Made by a program: the position numbers and the translations under genes. A stretch of 64,000 bases of DNA from CAG-303 sp034172985. Its GTDB lineage: Bacteria; Bacillota; Clostridia; Lachnospirales; Lachnospiraceae. The stretch spans positions 1-64,000 of the forward strand of contig JAXFDY010000199.1 of assembly GCA_034172985.1 (NCBI GenBank), given 5' to 3'. This document shows positions 33,643 through 42,334 of this stretch, one piece after another (within the stretch, counting starts at the first letter, position 1; the number at the start of each line of letters is the position of its first letter). The notes beneath the pieces are model-generated. The model searched no databases and was not told where the DNA came from. It saw only the letters and a program-made list of their open reading frames with translations.

Positions 33643-36129
33643 ATGAAATTGCGAAAGAAAAAACTTGATACAGCAACGTTAGAGGACAGCCAAAACTTTG
33701 AAGAAAACATAGAAGAGCCGGATTCTTTCGTAGATCCTGACTATGATGAGAATGAAATTTATGAAAATGACCTCTACCAGGAAAGTGGTGAAGCAGAAGA
33801 TGATCTCTATCAGGAAAATGATGAAGCAGAAGATGACCTCTATCAGGAAAATAGTGAAACTGAGGATGATATTTACGGCGAAAATGGCGGGACTGAAGAT
33901 GGGATCTCTGAAGAAGATCTCTATGAAGATTCAGATGATATGATAGATGAATATGATGACGAGGTTGATGATGAATCTGAAGATGCAGATGAAATCAATG
34001 ATAAGTTCATAGCAGATCAAGAGGAAGCGGCAGGAGAGGAAGCGGCAGGAGAGGAAAAGCCATCAGAAAAGAAGATAAAAAAAGCAAAGATAGGTTCTAA
34101 AATGTTAGGAATGATTTTACCTATCATTATTATAGCTATGATTCTTCTTACTTTCATCAGCGTAAATTCCGGAAATGGCATCATTAATGATCAGATTTCT
34201 GAGCGAATGACAGCAGAATTGAATGTGCAGGAAAGCAAAGTGACAAATTATTTTAACAAACTGACTGATATAGCAACTACACTGGCAAGCGGTGTAGAGT
34301 CGACTTTTCCGGCTACAGAAGTTTCTGCGTATGAAAATATGCTGATTAAAATCGTATCTGAAAATGATGAATTGATAGGTAGCGGAATTTGGTTTGAGCC
34401 ATATGTTTTTGGCGAGGAAATACAGTATGTTGGTCCATATGCAAAAAAAGATTTTTCTGTCACAAAAATAAACACCAGTTACTGCACAGAAGATAACCCT
34501 TATGTAAATCAAAGTTATTATCTTTTGGCAAAGGAAGCTACAGGTCCGGTTTTGACTGAGCCTTATTATGATTTAACGGCTCATAAATTAAAAATGTCAT
34601 GCGTTGTACCGGTTCATGACAGTGAAGATAATTTTATCGGATGTGTAACGGTAGATATGCTTTTGGATGATATTAAAGCATTTATAGATGGCATAAAAGT
34701 AGGTGAAAAAGGAAAAGCTACACTTCTTTCTGAGGAAGGAAGATATATGGCAGGTGCTTCTGAAAAGAGTATTGCAAAGATGTTGAGAATTACCCAGGAA
34801 GAAAATAAGTCTTTAGCCAAAGCTGGCGAAAAAGTTCTCTCTAATGATTCTGGTCATGAGCAATATACAGATTCAGGAAAAACATATAATATTTATTACA
34901 GCACTTTGGATGCAAATGGATGGAAAGTAATGATTACGATTCCTGAATCCGAATTAGTGGCTCCGATTAAACAGATGGCATTCTTTCTGATTATCGTATG
35001 TATCATAGCAGTTGCAGTCACAGCAGTTTTTGTAATATTCGGTGTGAGTACAATTGTAAGAAGATTAAACAGTGTCAGAAGATTTTCCGGTATTCTGGCT
35101 TCGGGTGATTTTACTGCAGAACCATTAACTATAAAATCTTATGATGAATTGGGAATGATGAGTGAATCTTTGAACACCATGTATCATAGTAATAAAGAAA
35201 TTATTAATGGTATTACAGAACGTTCCACCGAAATCGAAGATTCCAGCAGACGCCTTCAGGATGCAGCTCAGGAGCTTTCTGAACAGTTCCGGCTTATTTT
35301 GGAAAAAATGAATGATGTAAATGAGTCTATGATGACTGCAGGAGCTGCAACGCAACAAGTAAATGCTTCTACGGAAGAAGTTTTATCAAATGTAAATCTA
35401 TTGACTTCCGAAACAGATATGAGTATGCAGATGGTTGATGAAATCAAGAGCAGGGCAGAGATTGTCGGAAATGACAGTCAGAAAGCCTATGATTCTGCTA
35501 CAGAACTTTCACGCCAGTTTGAGCAGAAGCTCCATATTACCATGGAAAATGCAAAAGTGGTAGAAAATATCGGTGAGCTGGCTTCTGTAATCTCAAATAT
35601 TGCAGACCAGATTGATTTATTATCACTGAATGCTTCCATAGAAGCAGCCAGAGCTGGTGAACAGGGAAAAGGATTTGCAGTGGTAGCAAGTGAAATCGGA
35701 AAACTGGCAGGTGATACTACGAAAGCAGTTGAACGAATCCAGAATACGATTATAGATGTGCAGAAAGCGTTTGATGATTTAAATCATGCAGCAAACGGTA
35801 TTCTTTATTTTGTGAAAGATACAGTAACTCCTGATTACGACAAGTTTATGGATGTAGCGAAGCAATATGGAAATGACGCTGAAAGCATAGCCGGCATCTC
35901 CAAAAATATTGCTGATATGTCTAATAGTATCCGTACAATCATGACAGAAGTATCAGATGCAATACAGAGTATTGCAGAGGCCTCTCAGAATACTGCGGAT
36001 ATTAGTAACAGAATCACAACAGCAGTAGAAGAAGTTACAGTGAATGCAGAAGAAATTTCTGATATGTCAGAAGATACAAATAGAATATCAGAACAATTAA
36101 ATGAAGTTGTTGGAAAATTTAAGATTTAA
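33643..36129 (+). CDS. Methyl-accepting chemotaxis protein with acidic cytoplasmic N-terminal tail
   Basis: The 828-residue receptor has an unusual 150-residue acidic N-terminus, with four 11-residue DLYQEN-type repeats at 43-86 and a 5-residue duplication near 127-136. After that come a basic KKIKKAK segment, membrane segment 1 (about 152-174), a dCache-like extracellular sensor (about 180-445), membrane segment 2 (about 446-473), HAMP, and a signalling domain with the tip DLLSLNASIEAARAGEQGKGFAVVASEI. The ATG at 33643 follows AAAGGAG; the in-frame GTG at 33598 lies in tpiA. Ligand unknown. Confidence 0.92.
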   Translation: MKLRKKKLDTATLEDSQNFEENIEEPDSFVDPDYDENEIYENDLYQESGEAEDDLYQENDEAEDDLYQENSETEDDIYGENGGTEDGISEEDLYEDSDDMIDEYDDEVDDESEDADEINDKFIADQEEAAGEEAAGEEKPSEKKIKKAKIGSKMLGMILPIIIIAMILLTFISVNSGNGIINDQISERMTAELNVQESKVTNYFNKLTDIATTLASGVESTFPATEVSAYENMLIKIVSENDELIGSGIWFEPYVFGEEIQYVGPYAKKDFSVTKINTSYCTEDNPYVNQSYYLLAKEATGPVLTEPYYDLTAHKLKMSCVVPVHDSEDNFIGCVTVDMLLDDIKAFIDGIKVGEKGKATLLSEEGRYMAGASEKSIAKMLRITQEENKSLAKAGEKVLSNDSGHEQYTDSGKTYNIYYSTLDANGWKVMITIPESELVAPIKQMAFFLIIVCIIAVAVTAVFVIFGVSTIVRRLNSVRRFSGILASGDFTAEPLTIKSYDELGMMSESLNTMYHSNKEIINGITERSTEIEDSSRRLQDAAQELSEQFRLILEKMNDVNESMMTAGAATQQVNASTEEVLSNVNLLTSETDMSMQMVDEIKSRAEIVGNDSQKAYDSATELSRQFEQKLHITMENAKVVENIGELASVISNIADQIDLLSLNASIEAARAGEQGKGFAVVASEIGKLAGDTTKAVERIQNTIIDVQKAFDDLNHAANGILYFVKDTVTPDYDKFMDVAKQYGNDAESIAGISKNIADMSNSIRTIMTEVSDAIQSIAEASQNTADISNRITTAVEEVTVNAEEISDMSEDTNRISEQLNEVVGKFKI
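33769..33900 (+). repeat. Four 33-bp coding tandem repeats
   Basis: Four imperfect 33-bp units encode DLYQESGEAED, DLYQENDEAED, DLYQENSETED and DIYGENGGTED in the chemoreceptor's N-terminal tail. Divergence rises toward the 3' unit. Repeat number may vary between strains. Confidence 0.9.
34021..34050 (+). repeat. 15-bp perfect tandem duplication
   Basis: GAGGAAGCGGCAGGA occurs twice head-to-tail within the same chemoreceptor gene, encoding EEAAG twice. It is in frame and perfect, so it looks recent. Confidence 0.88.
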
Positions 36130-36135
36130 AAACAG

Positions 36136-36190
36136 TTGCCCTGAGAAAATTTTCTCAGGGCAAAAAATAGAGACATCTTTTGATGTCTCT
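36136..36190. terminator. Bidirectional terminator between chemoreceptor and rpmB
   Basis: Two hairpins: TTGCCCTGAGAAAA (36136-36149) with its perfect complement at 36150-36163, and AGAGACATC (36169-36177) with GATGTCTCT (36182-36190). On the minus strand the second is followed by a T-run and serves rpmB. On the plus strand both hairpins follow the chemoreceptor stop. Confidence 0.85.
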
Positions 36191-36209
36191 TATCTTTTAT
36201 ATAAAATAA

Positions 36210-36395
36210 TTAAGCTCTCTCAACAAAACCTGATCTTAAACATCTTGTACAAACGTTCATCTTCTGAGCATTTCCGTTAACATTAACCTTAACTGACTTT
36301 ACGTTTGACTTCCAGATTCTGTTTGATCTTCTATGAGAATGACTCACATTATTTCCAAAGTGAGCAGCTTTACTACAAATTGCACATTTTGCCAT
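36210..36395 (-). CDS. rpmB: 50S ribosomal protein L28
   Basis: The 61-residue protein starts MAKCAICSKAAHFGNNVSHSH and continues RRSNRIWKSNVKSV, the L28 pattern with CxxC zinc-ribbon halves (CAIC and CTRC). It is a constituent of the 50S subunit. The start at 36395 has AGGAGG on the minus strand; a longer frame upstream has no support. It has its own promoter and terminator. The upstream gene runs the other way. Confidence 0.97.
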   Translation of the reverse strand: MAKCAICSKAAHFGNNVSHSHRRSNRIWKSNVKSVKVNVNGNAQKMNVCTRCLRSGFVERA

Positions 36396-36448
36396 GACTA
36401 ACACCTCCTTGATATCGAGTAACTGGTCATTCGACCACAACAAGAAGT

Positions 36449-36477
36449 ATTCTATCAGAATTTCATACTTTTTGCAA
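36449..36477 (-). promoter_or_regulatory. rpmB promoter
   Basis: On the minus strand: TTGCAA (36472-36477), 17-base spacer, TAGAAT (36449-36454) with an extended -10 TG. A short inverted repeat at 36424-36437 lies in the leader. Confidence 0.85.
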
Positions 36478-36514
36478 GCTTTTTTGATAAAAATATTTAA
36501 AACATATAAAAAAC

Positions 36515-36543
36515 TTTTCATTTGTGGTATCTTATGATATAAT
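36515..36543 (+). promoter_or_regulatory. Promoter of the Asp23-family gene
   Basis: TTTTCA (36515-36520), 17-base spacer, TATAAT (36538-36543) with TG at 36535-36536 (extended -10). It diverges from the rpmB promoter about 40 bases away. Confidence 0.82.
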
Positions 36544-36599
36544 ATATGAAATATTTGATTCATTATCAATAATCATTTTATAGTTAAGGAGGATATGCC

Positions 36600-36959
36600 A
36601 TGAAAGGAACAATCAATACTGTCAATGGTAATGTTACAATAGATGAGGGCGTTATTGCAAAATATGCAGGAGCAGTTGCAGTGGGATGCTTTGGCATTGT
36701 AGGTATGGCTGCCATCAGTATGAAGGATGGAATTGTAAAGCTGTTAAAAAAAGATAGTCTCACAAAGGGCATTAATGTGGAAATAGACGACGAAAATGAA
36801 GTAATATTAGATTTTCATGTAATCGTGGCCTATGGGGTTTCGATTTTTACTGTATCAGATAATCTTGTGTCAAGTGTACAGTACGAGGTAGAAAAATTTA
36901 CGGGATTGAAAGTGAAAAAGATAAATGTGTTCGTAGAAGGCGTACGGATCATTGACTAA
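36600..36959 (+). CDS. Asp23/Gls24 family envelope stress protein
   Basis: The 119-residue protein has the Asp23 pattern: GNVTIDEGVIAKYAGAVAVGCFGIVGMA, a central KGINVEIDDENEVILDFHVIVAYG, and a final GLKVKKINVFVEGVRI. Family members include YloU, which is encoded beside a FakA-type kinase gene (yloV) in Bacillus; the same order is seen here, with a 24-base gap. AGGAGG precedes the ATG. No membrane segment is present, so it is probably cytosolic. Its precise role is unknown. Confidence 0.93.
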   Translation: MKGTINTVNGNVTIDEGVIAKYAGAVAVGCFGIVGMAAISMKDGIVKLLKKDSLTKGINVEIDDENEVILDFHVIVAYGVSIFTVSDNLVSSVQYEVEKFTGLKVKKINVFVEGVRIID

Positions 36960-36983
36960 GAAAGTAATTAGGAGGAACCAATT

Positions 36984-38636
36984 GTGGGTAATACGTTAGA
37001 TGCTGTACTTGTACAGAAAATGTTTTTAGCAGGTGCGAAAAATCTGGAAGCAAAGAAGGAATGGATTAATGAGTTAAATGTATTTCCTGTCCCGGATGGT
37101 GATACAGGAACAAATATGACATTAACAATCATGTCGGCAGCAAAGGAAGTTGCAGCTATTGAAAATCCTGATTTGGCAAGCTTAAGTAAAGCCATATCTA
37201 CAGGTTCCCTTCGAGGCGCAAGAGGAAATTCCGGTGTTATTTTATCACAGCTGTTTCGTGGATTTACAAAAGAGATTAAAAATGCAGAAAAAATTGATCA
37301 CATCGTTTTGGCAAATTCATTTGAACGTGCAGTTGAGACTGCTTATAAAGCAGTCATGAAGCCAAAGGAAGGAACGATTCTTACAGTTGCCAAAGGTGTT
37401 GCAGATAAAACGACAGAGCTGGCAAAAAGAACGGATGATCTGGAAACAATCATCAGAGGTGCTATTGAATACGGTGATTATGTTTTAAGCCAGACACCTG
37501 AAATGCTTCCAATACTAAAGCAAGCCGGAGTAGTTGATTCAGGCGGTCAGGGATTGATGCAGGTCTTAAAAGGTGCGTTTGATGCATTCCTTGGAAAGAA
37601 TGTGGATTTTGATATAGAAGAAACAACAACATCTTCCCAGAACATATCTTCTGCAATGTCAGAAACATTAAATGCAGCAGATATTAAATTCGGTTACTGT
37701 ACAGAATTTATTATCATGTTGGAAAAAGAATATACAGAAAAGACAGAGCAGGAATTCAAGTCTTATCTCGAATCTATCGGAGATTCGTTAGTTGTTGTGT
37801 CAGACGAAGATATTGTCAAAGTTCATGTACACACCAACGATCCGGGGCTTGCAATTCAAAAAGCGCTGACTTATGGTTCTTTAACAAAAATGAAAATTGA
37901 CAATATGCGTGAGGAGCATCACGAAAGACTGATTAAGGATGCACAAAAAATTGCACAGGAACAGAAAAAAGACGCAAAACCATATGGATTTATTGCTGTA
38001 TCTATTGGAGATGGTATCAACGAAATATTTGAGGGACTAGGTGCTGATTATCTGATTCAGGGCGGTCAGACCATGAATCCAAGTACCGAGGACATATTGA
38101 AGGCAATTGATGCAGTAAATGCCGAGACAGTATATGTATTTCCAAATAATAAAAATATTATTCTGGCGGCCAATCAGGCGGTATCTTTGGTGGAAGATAA
38201 AAATGTAGTAGTGATTCCTTCAAAGACAATTCCTCAGGGAATTACAGCCATGATTAATTTTATTGAAGGTCAGGATGCTGAAGCAAATGCTAAGACGATG
38301 ACTGATGAAATGAAACGTGTGAAGACCGGTGAAGTGACATATGCTGTCAGAGATACCCAGATAGACGGAAAAGTAATTAAAGAAAACGATATTATGGGTA
38401 TCGGCGATGAAGGAATTGTCGCTGTTGGTCAGAATGTCAAAGATACTACTTTGGAAATGATAGATGTTTTGGCTGATGAAAATAGTGAATTGATCAGTAT
38501 TTATTACGGAGAAGGCATCACGGAAGAAGAAGCACAGGAAATTGCCCGGGAAGTTTCAGAAAAGCATGCTGGCATTGAATGCGAAGTTAATTATGGTGGT
38601 CAGCCTGTTTATTACTATATCGTATCAGTAGAATAG
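36984..38636 (+). CDS. fakA: Fatty acid kinase-like DhaL/DAK2 protein (YloV/FakA)
   Basis: The 550-residue protein has an N-terminal DhaL kinase domain (about 1-200) with NVFPVPDGDTGTNM, the metal- and ATP-binding aspartate motif, and SGVILSQLFRGF, then a middle segment and a DegV-like C-terminal part. FakA phosphorylates fatty acids bound to a FakB (DegV) partner; none is in the window. The start is GTG at 36984, 8 bases after GGAGG. It is followed by a hairpin and recG. Confidence 0.93.
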   Translation: MGNTLDAVLVQKMFLAGAKNLEAKKEWINELNVFPVPDGDTGTNMTLTIMSAAKEVAAIENPDLASLSKAISTGSLRGARGNSGVILSQLFRGFTKEIKNAEKIDHIVLANSFERAVETAYKAVMKPKEGTILTVAKGVADKTTELAKRTDDLETIIRGAIEYGDYVLSQTPEMLPILKQAGVVDSGGQGLMQVLKGAFDAFLGKNVDFDIEETTTSSQNISSAMSETLNAADIKFGYCTEFIIMLEKEYTEKTEQEFKSYLESIGDSLVVVSDEDIVKVHVHTNDPGLAIQKALTYGSLTKMKIDNMREEHHERLIKDAQKIAQEQKKDAKPYGFIAVSIGDGINEIFEGLGADYLIQGGQTMNPSTEDILKAIDAVNAETVYVFPNNKNIILAANQAVSLVEDKNVVVIPSKTIPQGITAMINFIEGQDAEANAKTMTDEMKRVKTGEVTYAVRDTQIDGKVIKENDIMGIGDEGIVAVGQNVKDTTLEMIDVLADENSELISIYYGEGITEEEAQEIAREVSEKHAGIECEVNYGGQPVYYYIVSVE

Positions 38637-38639
38637 AAC

Positions 38640-38672
38640 AAAGATGGTGCAGTCTGGTACTGTGCCATCTTT
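38640..38672 (+). terminator. Possible weak terminator after fakA
   Basis: A 14-bp stem (AAAGATGGTGCAGT pairing with ACTGTGCCATCTTT, two G-U pairs) with a 5-base loop. The T-run is interrupted (TTTCTTCCTTT), so termination may be partial before recG. Confidence 0.55.
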
Positions 38673-38705
38673 CTTCCTTTATAGGATGATGTTAGGAGCA
38701 GAAGA

Positions 38706-40775
38706 ATGCAGATTATCGATGTAAAAGGAATTGGAGAAAAAACAGAAAAATTATTTCATAAGCTTGGAGTATATACGACTGAGGAATTGTTGGAGTTTTA
38801 TCCAAGAAATTATGATATGTATGAAGCACCGACTACGATCCGGGACTTAGATAATCAAAGTGTCGCAGCATTCAGATGTATGGTTATCTCATCACCGGTG
38901 GTTCGTCAGGTGCGTAAACTTTCCATTCTGATTTTAAATGTCACGGACGAAAACGGGGAGAATATCACTGTAAAATGGTATAACATGCCGTTTTTAAAAG
39001 GAAAATTCAGAATAGGAATGCATTTTGTTTTCCGGGGAAGAATTACAAAGAATAATTTCCGGGGGAGAGATAAAAATCAGGGGGAAATTGTTCTGGAACA
39101 GCCGGAGATTTTCTCGCCGGATGAGTATCAAAAAAAACAGGGATATTTGTCGCCGATTTATCGTCTCACAGAAGGTTTATCGAATAAAACTGTGACAAAA
39201 TCTGTTCGCCAGGTGCTGGAACATGATTTTTCTGCATACGAATTTTTACCTGCAGAGATAAAGGAACAATACCATCTGATGTCATATAGGGATGCAGTAG
39301 AAAAGATACATTTTCCTGCTGATTATGAAGAAATGGAAAGTGCAAGGAAACGGCTTGCTTTTCAGGAATTCTTTCTGTTTATCATGGCTTTGCGCCGATT
39401 TAAAGAGGAAAGTGAAGTGATTACAAATCAGTATCCAATCGATCCTTCGCCTCAGACTGATCTGTTTTTAAAACAGTTACCTTTTGAATTAACTGGAGCC
39501 CAAAAGAAAGTTGTAGATGAAATGCGTAAAGATTTTCGTGGAAAAAAAGCAATGAATCGTCTGGTGCAGGGAGATGTAGGTTCCGGAAAAACAATTATAG
39601 CCATTATCGGTTTGCTCGATACTGCATTTGCAGGATATCAGGGAGTATTAATGGCACCTACAGAGGTGCTGGCTGTACAGCATTATGAAGGAATCTGCCA
39701 GCTTTTTGAAGAAAATCATATCGACATACGGGTAGAACTGCTTACAGGTTCTATGAGTGCCAAAGAAAAGAGAAAGGCATATGAAAGAATTGAACTGGGT
39801 TTGTCGAAAATAGTGATTGGAACCCATGCGATTATTCAGGATTCCGTGATATATCAAAAACTTGCGTTTGTGATTACAGACGAACAGCATAGATTTGGGG
39901 TGAAGCAGCGGGAAAAACTTGCCGAAAAAGGATTTCATCCTCATATTATGGTAATGAGTGCAACACCGATTCCGAGAACATTAGCAATAATTCTTTACGG
40001 AGATCTTGATGTATCTGTGATTGATGAATTGCCAAAAGGGCGCCTTCCAATTAAAAACTGTGTGGTTGGAAAGGAATTTCGTCCTAATGCCTATAAGTTT
40101 ATGGCAGGCGAAATAAAAAAGGGACATCAATGTTATGTCATATGTCCAATGATTGAAGAAAATGAAAATCTGGAAGCAGTAGATGTGGTAAGTTATACAG
40201 ATATTTTAAGAGAAAATCTTCCTGAGGATGTTTCGGTGGAATATTTGCATGGCAAGATGCGGCCTGCGATAAAAAATGATTTGATGGAACGATTTGCATT
40301 AAATGAAATACAAGTACTTGTATCTACCACTGTTATTGAAGTCGGAGTAAATGTTCCGAATGCCACTGTCATGATGGTAGAAAATGCAGAGCGTTTTGGA
40401 CTTGCCTCACTTCATCAGCTTCGGGGACGTGTGGGAAGAGGTGAGGCACAGTCTTACTGTATTTTTGTAAGTGGCTCAGATAAGCCGGAAACCAGAGAAC
40501 GTCTTGATATTCTAAATCGTTCAAATGATGGGTTTGAAATCGCCAATTGGGATTTGAAGCTGCGAGGGCCGGGAGATTTCTTCGGAATTCGTCAAAGTGG
40601 TGATATGGATTTTAAAATCGGTGATATCTATTCGGATGCTGAAACGCTGCAATGTGCCTCAGAGGCAGTTCGGTATGTGGAAGAACATCAATACGAACTG
40701 GGAGCAGGTGAAATGCAGATGTTAGAGAACAAATTGGAGAAATATATGACAAATGCATTTAAATTAAATTTATAA
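38706..40775 (+). CDS. recG: ATP-dependent DNA helicase RecG
   Basis: The 689-residue helicase has an OB-fold wedge domain (about 1-160), Walker A GDVGSGKT (289-296), a DEQH box with HRFGVKQR, VMSATPIPRTLA, and the C-terminal TRG-like and motif VI region RGRVGRGEAQSYC with a later GDFFGIRQSG. RecG remodels stalled forks and branch-migrates Holliday junctions. The length is normal. dus follows after 20 bases. Confidence 0.97.
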   Translation: MQIIDVKGIGEKTEKLFHKLGVYTTEELLEFYPRNYDMYEAPTTIRDLDNQSVAAFRCMVISSPVVRQVRKLSILILNVTDENGENITVKWYNMPFLKGKFRIGMHFVFRGRITKNNFRGRDKNQGEIVLEQPEIFSPDEYQKKQGYLSPIYRLTEGLSNKTVTKSVRQVLEHDFSAYEFLPAEIKEQYHLMSYRDAVEKIHFPADYEEMESARKRLAFQEFFLFIMALRRFKEESEVITNQYPIDPSPQTDLFLKQLPFELTGAQKKVVDEMRKDFRGKKAMNRLVQGDVGSGKTIIAIIGLLDTAFAGYQGVLMAPTEVLAVQHYEGICQLFEENHIDIRVELLTGSMSAKEKRKAYERIELGLSKIVIGTHAIIQDSVIYQKLAFVITDEQHRFGVKQREKLAEKGFHPHIMVMSATPIPRTLAIILYGDLDVSVIDELPKGRLPIKNCVVGKEFRPNAYKFMAGEIKKGHQCYVICPMIEENENLEAVDVVSYTDILRENLPEDVSVEYLHGKMRPAIKNDLMERFALNEIQVLVSTTVIEVGVNVPNATVMMVENAERFGLASLHQLRGRVGRGEAQSYCIFVSGSDKPETRERLDILNRSNDGFEIANWDLKLRGPGDFFGIRQSGDMDFKIGDIYSDAETLQCASEAVRYVEEHQYELGAGEMQMLENKLEKYMTNAFKLNL

Positions 40776-40795
40776 GATTGATTGGGAGAAGAAAA

Positions 40796-41722
40796 ATGAA
40801 ACTTTATTTTGCACCTTTGGAGGGAATCACCGGATATGTATTCCGTCAGGCTCATTGGAAATATTATGGAGGGCCGGATAAATATTTTGCACCATTTGTA
40901 TCGCCAAATGGAAATAAATGCTTCACAAACAGGGAACGAAATGATATTTTGCCGGAACATAATGCAGGAATGCCGGTAGTACCGCAAATTCTTACAAATT
41001 CTGCAGATGCATTTATAAATACTGCAAATCAGTTAGAAGAATATGGATATCATGAGGTAAATCTAAATCTTGGATGTCCTTCTGGTACCGTTGTAACAAA
41101 ATATAAGGGAGCCGGATTCCTTGCAAAACCGGAGGAACTGGATCAATTTTTATACCGCATATTTGAATCATGTCATATAAAAATTTCTGTTAAAACAAGA
41201 ATTGGTAAAGATTCTCCCGAAGAATTTCCAAAGTTGATGGATATTTTCAACCGTTATCCACTGGAAGAAATCATCATTCATCCCCGTTGCCAGATAGATA
41301 TGTACCGGGGTAACCCGGATATGGATGTATGGAAATATGGAAAAGAACATAGTAAAAATCCGGTCTGTTATAATGGCGATATTCGCAGCAGAAAAGATTA
41401 TGAAACACTGGTTACAGAAAATGAGGATCTGTATGGTGTAATGCTTGGCAGAGGGCTGATTACTCATCCGGATCTGGCCTTGGTAATAAAAGGAGAAAAC
41501 ATTTCCAAAGAACGCTTCTGTACCTTTCACAACGAAATACTTCAGGGATATAGGAATATTATGTCGGGGGACAGAAATACCTTATTTAAAATGAAAGAAC
41601 TTTGGTTTTACTGGATACAGAATTTCCCTGAAAGTGAAAAGATTTATAAAAAAATCAAAAAAGCTACTAATGTAAAAGAGTACGAAATAGCCGTAAACGA
41701 ATTATTTAGACAATATTTATAA
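40796..41722 (+). CDS. dus: tRNA-dihydrouridine synthase family protein
   Basis: The 308-residue FMN enzyme has the Dus TIM-barrel signatures: MKLYFAPLEGITGYVFR, then EVNLNLGCPSGTVVTKYKGAGFL with the catalytic cysteine in LGCPS, KTRIG, IIHPRC, NGDI, and GVMLGRGLI. It reduces uridine in tRNA to dihydrouridine; the exact site (DusA/B/C class) cannot be read. The start is ATG 40796, after GGGAGAAG. Its last six bases overlap the convergent response-regulator gene. Confidence 0.93.
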   Translation: MKLYFAPLEGITGYVFRQAHWKYYGGPDKYFAPFVSPNGNKCFTNRERNDILPEHNAGMPVVPQILTNSADAFINTANQLEEYGYHEVNLNLGCPSGTVVTKYKGAGFLAKPEELDQFLYRIFESCHIKISVKTRIGKDSPEEFPKLMDIFNRYPLEEIIIHPRCQIDMYRGNPDMDVWKYGKEHSKNPVCYNGDIRSRKDYETLVTENEDLYGVMLGRGLITHPDLALVIKGENISKERFCTFHNEILQGYRNIMSGDRNTLFKMKELWFYWIQNFPESEKIYKKIKKATNVKEYEIAVNELFRQYL

Positions 41723-42334
41723 GTGCTTATAATAATAGACAGCTAATTGAGTTCTGTCCCGCAAATTCAGTTTGTCAAGGATAGAACTCAGATAATTCCT
41801 TACAGTTCCTTCCCCGAGAAAAAGCTCGGAAGCAATCTCTTTGTTACTCAAACCATCTGCCACAAGACGAATGATTTCAATTTCTTTATCACTAATATTC
41901 ATTTCTTTATAATGAGCAGCTTCTTTTTTTGATATCACCGGAAGTTTCGATACGATCTCACTGCCGAACACAGACTGACCGGAGGCAACTGCATGCAAGG
42001 CAGGAATAATTCCTTCAAAATCCTGTTTTAATATATATCCTTTTGCTCCCACTTCTAATGCATGGATAATGTATGCATCATCCTGAAAAGTAGTGAGAAA
42101 TAAAATTTTTGCATCTGAATGTTTTCTTCGGATGTGTTCTGCTGCAGTCAATCCATCCATTGGTTTCATCTGGATATCCATCAGCAAAATATCTGGCATA
42201 TACCGTTCATATAGAGAGATTGCCTCCTCACCATTGCTGCCAAGTGCAGGAACAGATATTTTTCTGCTGGCTTCCAATATGGTTTTTAATGATAATGCGA
42301 TAATTCCATCGTCATCTACTACAATTACATTCAT
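41717..42334 (-). CDS. NarL/LuxR-family response regulator
   Basis: The 205-residue protein has a receiver domain (VVDDDGII, phospho-acceptor D53 in LLMDIQMKP, LTTFQD, and K in KGYILKQ) and a C-terminal LuxR-type helix-turn-helix (about 140-200, LSNKEIASELFLGEGTVRNYLSSILDKL). It is the partner of the upstream histidine kinase gene, which it overlaps by four bases. It probably binds the paired palindromic boxes upstream of the ABC transporter. Its 3' end overlaps dus by 6 bases. Confidence 0.95.
   Translation of the reverse strand: MNVIVVDDDGIIALSLKTILEASRKISVPALGSNGEEAISLYERYMPDILLMDIQMKPMDGLTAAEHIRRKHSDAKILFLTTFQDDAYIIHALEVGAKGYILKQDFEGIIPALHAVASGQSVFGSEIVSKLPVISKKEAAHYKEMNISDKEIEIIRLVADGLSNKEIASELFLGEGTVRNYLSSILDKLNLRDRTQLAVYYYKHL

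Noticed and set aside
33769..33900. Regular 33-bp repeats considered as a CRISPR array
   Set aside because: Units are contiguous without spacers and encode a continuous in-frame peptide in a chemoreceptor.
36424..36437. Short inverted repeat in the rpmB leader considered as an operator
   Set aside because: Only five base pairs per arm with a 4-base loop, common by chance in AT-rich leaders.
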